The notes under the pieces were generated by a model. It saw nothing but the letters and a program-made list of their open reading frames with translations, made no database searches and had not been told where the DNA came from. The position numbers were made by a program, and so were the translations under genes. From NCBI RefSeq assembly GCF_044772865.1, contig NZ_CP173029.1, positions 2,976,001-3,040,000 on the forward strand: 64,000 nucleotides of DNA, written 5' to 3'. Origin of the DNA: Algirhabdus cladophorae. Lineage in GTDB: Bacteria > Pseudomonadota > Alphaproteobacteria > Rhodobacterales > Rhodobacteraceae. Shown piece by piece: positions 59,473 through 64,000 of this stretch (its first letter is position 1; each line of letters begins with the position of its first letter).

Positions 59473-60834
59473 TCATTTCTTACCCGGCGTGCCATCGAAT
59501 TTCTTTTCCATATCCGCCCAGCAATCAATGTAGTCGTCTTGCAGCGGCGCCTCAGTGCCCGCAAACCGGGTCAGGTGCTGGGGAAAGCGCGTCTCAAACA
59601 TGAACGACATTGTGTTATCCAGCTTTGCTGGCTGAAGCCGGGCGTTTGACGCGCCTTCAAACGCATTCCGATCCGGCCCATGGGGCAGCATCATGTTGTG
59701 CAGGCTCATTCCGCCAGGGATAAACCCTTTGGGTTTGGCGTCATATTGACCGTAAATATTGCCCATCAGTTCAGACATGATGTTCTTGTGGTACCATGGC
59801 GGACGGAATGTATCCTCGGCCACCATCCAGCGTTCGCGAAACAGAACAAAGTCGATGTTCGCGGTGCCCTCTTGGCCCGACGGAGCAGTCAGCACCGTGA
59901 AGATTGACGGGTCAGGATGATCAAACAGAACAGCGCCAACCGGGCAATATGTGGTCAGATCGTATTTGCAGGGCGCGTAATTGCCATGCCAAGCAACAAC
60001 GTCCAACGGGCTTTGGTTGATCTGCGTTTCGTGGAATTGGCCGCACCATTTGATTGTCACGGTTGAAGGCACCTCACGATCCTCAAACGCCGCCACAGGC
60101 GTTTTGAAATCACGCGGGTTGGCCATGCAATTGGCACCAATGGGCCCCCGGCCCGGCAGTTCAAACTTCTGACCGTAGTTTTCACACACGAACCCACGGC
60201 AAGGCCCGTCAATCACTTCGACACGGTAGACCAATCCGCGGGGGATGATCGCGATCTCTTGTGGTGCGACCTCCATCACGCCAAGTTCCGTACAGAACCG
60301 TAATCGCCCTTCTTGCGGCACAATCAGCATTTCTGAATCAGCCGAGTAGAAATAGGCATCCACCATGCTTTGCGTCACCAAATACACATGGCTTGCCATA
60401 CCGATCTGGGTATTCACATCACCCGCCGTGGTCATCGTACGCATGCCAGTCAGCCAAGTCAGCGGCGCGCTGGAATGGGGCACTGGATCCCAGCGGTATT
60501 GCCCCAGCGAGGTTACATCCGGCACAACATTGGGCGCGGTTTTCCAATAGGGCAAATCAATGCGGTTGTAGCGCTGCGCATGTTTGACCGACGGGCGGAT
60601 ACGGTAGCACCACGTGCGTTCGTTTTGATGGCTCGGTGCGGTAAATGCAGTTCCTGACAATTGCTCGCCATACAGCCCGTAGTTGCATTTCTGCGGCGAG
60701 TTCATGCCCTGCGGCAGCGCACCCGGCAGTGCTTCGGTTTCAAAGTCATTGCCAAAGCCCGGCATATAGCCCGGATGGGTGCCAGCCGGTGTTGATGCCT
60801 GCTGCAAACCGTGCGGGGTATGGGTCGTATCCAT
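59473..60834 (-). CDS. hmgA: Homogentisate 1,2-dioxygenase
   Basis: 453 residues; AAGGAAG lies about 8 bases before ATG 60834. GYMPGFGNDFETEALPGALP near the start; PPWYHKNIMSELMGNIYGQY (about 340) and GGMSLHNMMLPHGPDRNAFE (about 370-389) hold the iron ligands His, Glu and His. Opens the homogentisate ring to maleylacetoacetate. First gene of hmgA-fahA-MBL-FAD monooxygenase-DUF2783, with a palindrome 37-50 bp upstream. maiA, for the isomerase step, is not in the window. Confidence 0.96.
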   Translation of the reverse strand: MDTTHTPHGLQQASTPAGTHPGYMPGFGNDFETEALPGALPQGMNSPQKCNYGLYGEQLSGTAFTAPSHQNERTWCYRIRPSVKHAQRYNRIDLPYWKTAPNVVPDVTSLGQYRWDPVPHSSAPLTWLTGMRTMTTAGDVNTQIGMASHVYLVTQSMVDAYFYSADSEMLIVPQEGRLRFCTELGVMEVAPQEIAIIPRGLVYRVEVIDGPCRGFVCENYGQKFELPGRGPIGANCMANPRDFKTPVAAFEDREVPSTVTIKWCGQFHETQINQSPLDVVAWHGNYAPCKYDLTTYCPVGAVLFDHPDPSIFTVLTAPSGQEGTANIDFVLFRERWMVAEDTFRPPWYHKNIMSELMGNIYGQYDAKPKGFIPGGMSLHNMMLPHGPDRNAFEGASNARLQPAKLDNTMSFMFETRFPQHLTRFAGTEAPLQDDYIDCWADMEKKFDGTPGKK

Positions 60835-60870
60835 GATGCATCTTCCTTGACTGTTTTATCCGGGGTATTT

Positions 60871-60884
60871 GTTACATTTGTAAC
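60871..60884. promoter_or_regulatory. Palindrome upstream of hmgA, operator candidate
   Basis: GTTAC-ATTT-GTAAC: perfect 5-bp arms around a 4-bp AT core. It lies 37 bp upstream of the hmgA start in an AT-rich stretch. The spacing suits a repressor of the homogentisate operon, for which no regulator gene is visible in the immediate neighbourhood. Confidence 0.45.
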
Positions 60885-60982
60885 CATCAACATCTATTTT
60901 TTCAAAAAGGCGACAATATCGGCTTTTCATTCTAGCGCTTTCATTGCTGATGACCCTGCCAGCCCAAAGGCGAGGTTGGCGC

Positions 60983-62215
60983 TTAACCTGCCACGATCCC
61001 TCTGGCCCGCCAATCGTCAAAAATCTCAAGCGCCTTGTCGGCGAAGGCAGGATCGTTGATATGCGCGTCGATGCTGTGCTGAATTACGTTGTCCGGTAAG
61101 GTCGCCCGAAGTTCGGACAAAAACGCGGAAAGCCCCGCCGCATCGCATAAATCAGCACCGGCACGGTCCCATTCGCCGCAGCCTCGTTCGGGCAGGATAA
61201 AGGCCACAGGGCCCTGCGCCGATGCCAATTGATCTGAATGCGCCCGTGCAACCGCGCGTCGTTCTTCATCATTCAACACGATGGAGGTGATCAGGCGGTT
61301 GTGGGCGTGGGTCGGGTGGTCTTTCCATTTGTCCGGCAAATCCTGCCAGCCCACTACATCAACCAGATCGTAACACCCACCCGACACAATCTGCGGCGTG
61401 CCGACCAGCCCGGCATTAGTCAGGCGACCGGCCCCCGCCGAAATATTAGAGCCATGGATGTGATTGCCCAACTCTTGTGTGCAAAAATCAAAGACGCAGG
61501 CAAAGGCACCTTGGGCCGCAAGGCTTTCGAACGCGCGCCCACCCATGCCTGTGGCGTGAAAGACAGCGACCTCATAACCCCGGTCTTCCAAGGCGGGTTT
61601 GAGCGACACCATATAGCGCAGCGCCGTTTTGCCCAGCGACGTCATGCCAATCATCGGCTTGGTGCGGTCGGGCTTTTCGACCGCGCGTGCAGCACCCAAA
61701 ACCGCCCCAGCGGCCTGACTTAGCGCCGCTTTGCACACGCCATTCAGGCCATAAAGCCCCCCAGCCCAGAGGATCATCTGCACATCTGCGGCCAAACGCT
61801 CCGGCGGGATCAGGGGCGAAAAGGACACAGTGGACACGATGTATTTCGGCACGCCCAAGGGCAGGGCTGCGGTGACATCTAGGGCAAGATCCGTACCCAT
61901 CGATCCGCCCAACACCAACACACCATCAAAGCGTCCTTCATGATAGAGACGGGTCGTCAAAGCCGCGCATCCCTGCGCCATGATCTGCATCGCAGTGTTT
62001 TCATCGCCTGACGCAATCGCGGCCTCAATGCTGCTGCCGCCTTCGGATGCAACCTCATGTTTGGAATACTGCGTGGGCTTTGACGGATCCCCCAAGACCG
62101 AGACATCCATCGTCAAAACACGTCCACCTTGGGCTCTTATGACATCGGCCAGATAGCCAAGCTCGTCATCTTTGGTGTCGTAAGTTCCAACAAGCAGGAT
62201 GGTGCGATCGGTCAT
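60983..62215 (-). CDS. Tm-1-like ATP-binding domain protein (UPF0261)
   Basis: 410 residues. Starts TDRTILLVGTYDTKDDELGY, with GGSMGTDLALDVTAALPLGV (about 104-123) and the second half MIGMTSLGKTALRYMVSLKP, then VVGWQDLPDKW and FILPERGCGEWDRAGADLCD. This matches the UPF0261 family, homologous to the N-terminal part of plant Tm-1. It is usually beside a TIM-barrel partner, not seen here. It follows the aldehyde dehydrogenase gene by 9 bp; AAAGGCG precedes the ATG. Function unknown. Confidence 0.8.
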   Translation of the reverse strand: MTDRTILLVGTYDTKDDELGYLADVIRAQGGRVLTMDVSVLGDPSKPTQYSKHEVASEGGSSIEAAIASGDENTAMQIMAQGCAALTTRLYHEGRFDGVLVLGGSMGTDLALDVTAALPLGVPKYIVSTVSFSPLIPPERLAADVQMILWAGGLYGLNGVCKAALSQAAGAVLGAARAVEKPDRTKPMIGMTSLGKTALRYMVSLKPALEDRGYEVAVFHATGMGGRAFESLAAQGAFACVFDFCTQELGNHIHGSNISAGAGRLTNAGLVGTPQIVSGGCYDLVDVVGWQDLPDKWKDHPTHAHNRLITSIVLNDEERRAVARAHSDQLASAQGPVAFILPERGCGEWDRAGADLCDAAGLSAFLSELRATLPDNVIQHSIDAHINDPAFADKALEIFDDWRARGIVAG

Positions 62216-62224
62216 AAGGCGCCT

Positions 62225-63709
62225 TTAGAGTTTGATCCAAGCGGTCTTGAGATTGATATATTTTTCAATGGCATGAAGGGATTTGTCATGCCCGTTACCA
62301 GATTGACCAACGCCCCCCAAAGGCACGGTGCCGTCAGCCCCACCATAGGTATTCACGTGCATGACACCCGTGCGCACAGATTTCACCATGCGATGCGCGC
62401 GCCCCAGATTGGACGTCCATACGCCACCCGCCAGCCCATAAACAGTCCCATTGGCTAGGCGAATGGCCTCGGCCTCATCCTTGAATGCGCTCACCCCAAG
62501 AACCGGACCAAAGACTTCCTTCTGGGTCAGGGTCGCATCTGCTGTCACATCAGTGACAACTGTTGGCGCCATATAATAGCCGCCGGTTTCCTGCAGGATT
62601 TGGGTTCCACCGGTTACAACAGCGCCCCCTTCCTTTTGCGCCGTTGCGACATATCCAAGGTTCGCGGCCAGTTGCGTTTCGGAGTTTACCGCCCCAATAG
62701 TGGTCCGCACATCAAGCGGATCCCCAACCTGCATGGCCTCAGCGGCCTTAACAACGGCGGCGACAAAATCATGGTGGATCGCATCCTCAACCAGCAATCG
62801 CGATCCAGCGACACAGACTTGGCCCGCGTTGCGAAAGATGCTTGCAGCAGCGACCTTGGCGGCCTCATCAAGGTTAGGCGCATCGGCAAAAATGATATTG
62901 GGGGATTTGCCACCCAGTTCCAGATAGACCCGTTTCATGTTGGATTGCGCACTATATTCCATCAACCGGCGCCCTGTTGCACCCGATCCGGTAAACACCA
63001 GCACGTCCACATCCATCGATTTGCCCAGCGCGGCACCCACAACGGCCCCTTCGCCGGTGACCGCGTTCAATACACCTTCGGGCAGGCCTGCCTCATGGGC
63101 CAACTCAACCATTCGCATCAAGGACAGTGAGGCGGTTTCAGCGGGTTTAAGAACGACTGAATTGCCCATCGCCAAAGCGGGCCCCAGCTTCCATGCGCCA
63201 ATCATCATTGGGAAATTCCACGGTATGATCGCCCCGACCACGCCCACAGGTTCCTTATGGATCAGCCCCAATGTGCCCTCTGCAGTAGGGGCAATTTCAC
63301 CATAAATCTTGTCTAGCGCCTCGGCGTAGTACCGGATCGTTCCTGCAGCAGAACCCGGTTCCGCCTTCAGCGCCATCGCGATTTCTGTTCCATTGTCGCG
63401 CACCCCAAGAACCGCAAGCTCCAGCGCGTTGGCCTCTATCAAATCCGCCCATTTCAGTAGCACCTTCTTGCGTGCGCCGGGCGGTTGGCCGGCCCAACGG
63501 CCATCGTCAAAAGACGAACGTGCAGAGGCAATAGCACGTTCCATATCCGCGCTGGTGCCACGCGCGATCTGGGTCAAAACCCTACCGTCAATGGGAGAGA
63601 CCACATCCATCACCCCGCCATCTGAGGCTGGAACGTTTTGCCCCTCTATCAAATGTCTACATGGGGCCACAGGCAAACTGCGCAGCGCGTCGATATGGGT
63701 TTGATCCAT
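62225..63709 (-). CDS. NAD(P)-dependent aldehyde dehydrogenase
   Basis: 494 residues from ATG 63709 (MDQTHIDALRSLPVAPCRHL), AAAGG seven bases upstream. Cofactor region GAIIPWNFPMMIGAWKLGPA (about 150-169), TGSGATGRR (about 230), catalytic Glu in YLELGGKSPNIIFADA (about 255), catalytic Cys in FRNAGQVCVAGSRLLV (about 290). Oxidises an aldehyde to an acid; the closest pattern is the broad puuC/betaine-aldehyde group, so no narrow substrate can be assigned. First gene of a two-gene unit with the Tm-1-like protein and divergent from the IclR regulator. Confidence 0.9.
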   Translation of the reverse strand: MDQTHIDALRSLPVAPCRHLIEGQNVPASDGGVMDVVSPIDGRVLTQIARGTSADMERAIASARSSFDDGRWAGQPPGARKKVLLKWADLIEANALELAVLGVRDNGTEIAMALKAEPGSAAGTIRYYAEALDKIYGEIAPTAEGTLGLIHKEPVGVVGAIIPWNFPMMIGAWKLGPALAMGNSVVLKPAETASLSLMRMVELAHEAGLPEGVLNAVTGEGAVVGAALGKSMDVDVLVFTGSGATGRRLMEYSAQSNMKRVYLELGGKSPNIIFADAPNLDEAAKVAAASIFRNAGQVCVAGSRLLVEDAIHHDFVAAVVKAAEAMQVGDPLDVRTTIGAVNSETQLAANLGYVATAQKEGGAVVTGGTQILQETGGYYMAPTVVTDVTADATLTQKEVFGPVLGVSAFKDEAEAIRLANGTVYGLAGGVWTSNLGRAHRMVKSVRTGVMHVNTYGGADGTVPLGGVGQSGNGHDKSLHAIEKYINLKTAWIKL

Positions 63710-63736
63710 TTTGAACCTTTTGTCACAAGCCTTCAT

Positions 63737-63823
63737 CGGTTCATATATCAAACCGAAGGTTTAAAAATATCTTGCCTTGCCAAAATGGCCGTGTCAAACC
63801 GTTTTAAGACGCAACAAAACGGT
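63737..63823. promoter_or_regulatory. Inverted repeats in the aldehyde dehydrogenase-IclR divergent region
   Basis: AAACC-GAA-GGTTT (63750-63762) and ACCGTTTT-10 bp-AAAACGGT (63798-63823) are inverted repeats in the 123-bp gap; CGGTT/AACCG (63737-63755) can also pair. They are plausible operators for the IclR protein. Confidence 0.4.
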
Positions 63824-63832
63824 GCCTGACTC

Positions 63833-64000
63833 ATGTCCTCTGCTACCAAAGCGCTCCAACTTTTGTCCCACTTCTCGACCTCCCGCCCCGAGATCGGGTT
63901 GTCGGACCTGTCTCGCACTGCCAAACGGGACAAGGCCACAACGCATCGCTACCTCCAATCCCTAGAGGAGGTCGGTTTTGTTGAACAAAGCCCGATGACA
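63833..64000 (+). CDS. IclR-family transcriptional regulator (N-terminal part, cut by window edge)
   Basis: 56 residues from ATG 63833 to the window end: MSSATKALQLLSHFSTSRPE, then IGLSDLSRTAKRDKATTHRY and LQSLEEVGFVEQSPMT. This is the IclR winged helix (KAL-LL-F, helix-turn-helix around RTAKRDKATTHRYLQSL). It diverges from the aldehyde dehydrogenase/Tm-1-like unit, which it probably regulates. The ligand-binding domain lies beyond the window. Confidence 0.8.
   Translation, partial: MSSATKALQLLSHFSTSRPEIGLSDLSRTAKRDKATTHRYLQSLEEVGFVEQSPMT

Overview
The window looks like chromosome of a marine alphaproteobacterium of the order Rhodobacterales (roseobacter type). This rests on the sequences of RpoB, L3 (with an Ala/Glu-rich tail), S10 and NusG, on the many family-typical accessory genes, and on GC content estimated by eye in the mid-50s percent. 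No insertion sequence, phage, CRISPR array or rRNA operon was found. Both ends cut a gene: rpoC on the left and an IclR-type regulator on the right.

Left part (1-16.6 kb, almost all minus strand) holds the transcription/translation core: rpsJ-rplC-rplD-rplW, then a break containing a CoA-transferase/hydratase pair, tRNA-Trp, a DUF2061 membrane protein, an XRE regulator and a sulfotransferase-like protein, then secE, nusG, rplK-rplA, a long structured leader, rplJ-rplL-rpoB-rpoC. The S10 operon is cut after rplW by a bidirectional terminator. Structured RNA elements lie between secE and nusG, before rplJ and between rplL and rpoB. From 16.7 to 27.3 kb a nine-gene minus-strand operon encodes a binding-protein ABC importer (binding protein, two permeases, a 66-residue membrane protein, two ATPases), dihydroxyacetone kinase, fructose-1,6-bisphosphatase and class II fructose-bisphosphate aldolase. 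A divergent LacI-type regulator faces it across two palindromic operators 30 bp apart. The enzymes could turn a C3 substrate into fructose 6-phosphate.

27.4-36.4 kb is a glycan locus (flippase, three GT2 glycosyltransferases of which one is a processive membrane synthase, a PhyH-type dioxygenase, a mutase-like flavoprotein and a polytopic membrane protein). 36.4-41.3 kb is a LysR-controlled set of CmcJ/NvfI-type enzyme, SDR, 2OG-Fe(II) oxygenase and quinone-oxidoreductase-like MDR. 41.3-49.8 kb is a signalling island: a histidine kinase/LuxR pair, one protein fusing an RsbW-like kinase to a STAS domain, and an operon of two tandem periplasmic binding proteins, a membrane PP2C (RsbU/SpoIIE type) phosphatase and a Na/Pi cotransporter-PhoU protein. 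This is the best candidate for an undescribed system: a partner-switch whose input may be a periplasmic ligand and which contains no transporter for the binding proteins and no nearby sigma factor.

50.3-55.3 kb holds a TetR-regulated RND efflux pair with atypical proton-relay residues. 55.3-60.8 kb is a homogentisate degradation operon (hmgA, fahA, a metallo-beta-lactamase-fold protein that has lost its second zinc site, an FAD monooxygenase, DUF2783). 61-64 kb holds a Tm-1/UPF0261 protein, an aldehyde dehydrogenase and the start of a divergent IclR regulator. All calls come from reading the sequence by eye; no database search was run.
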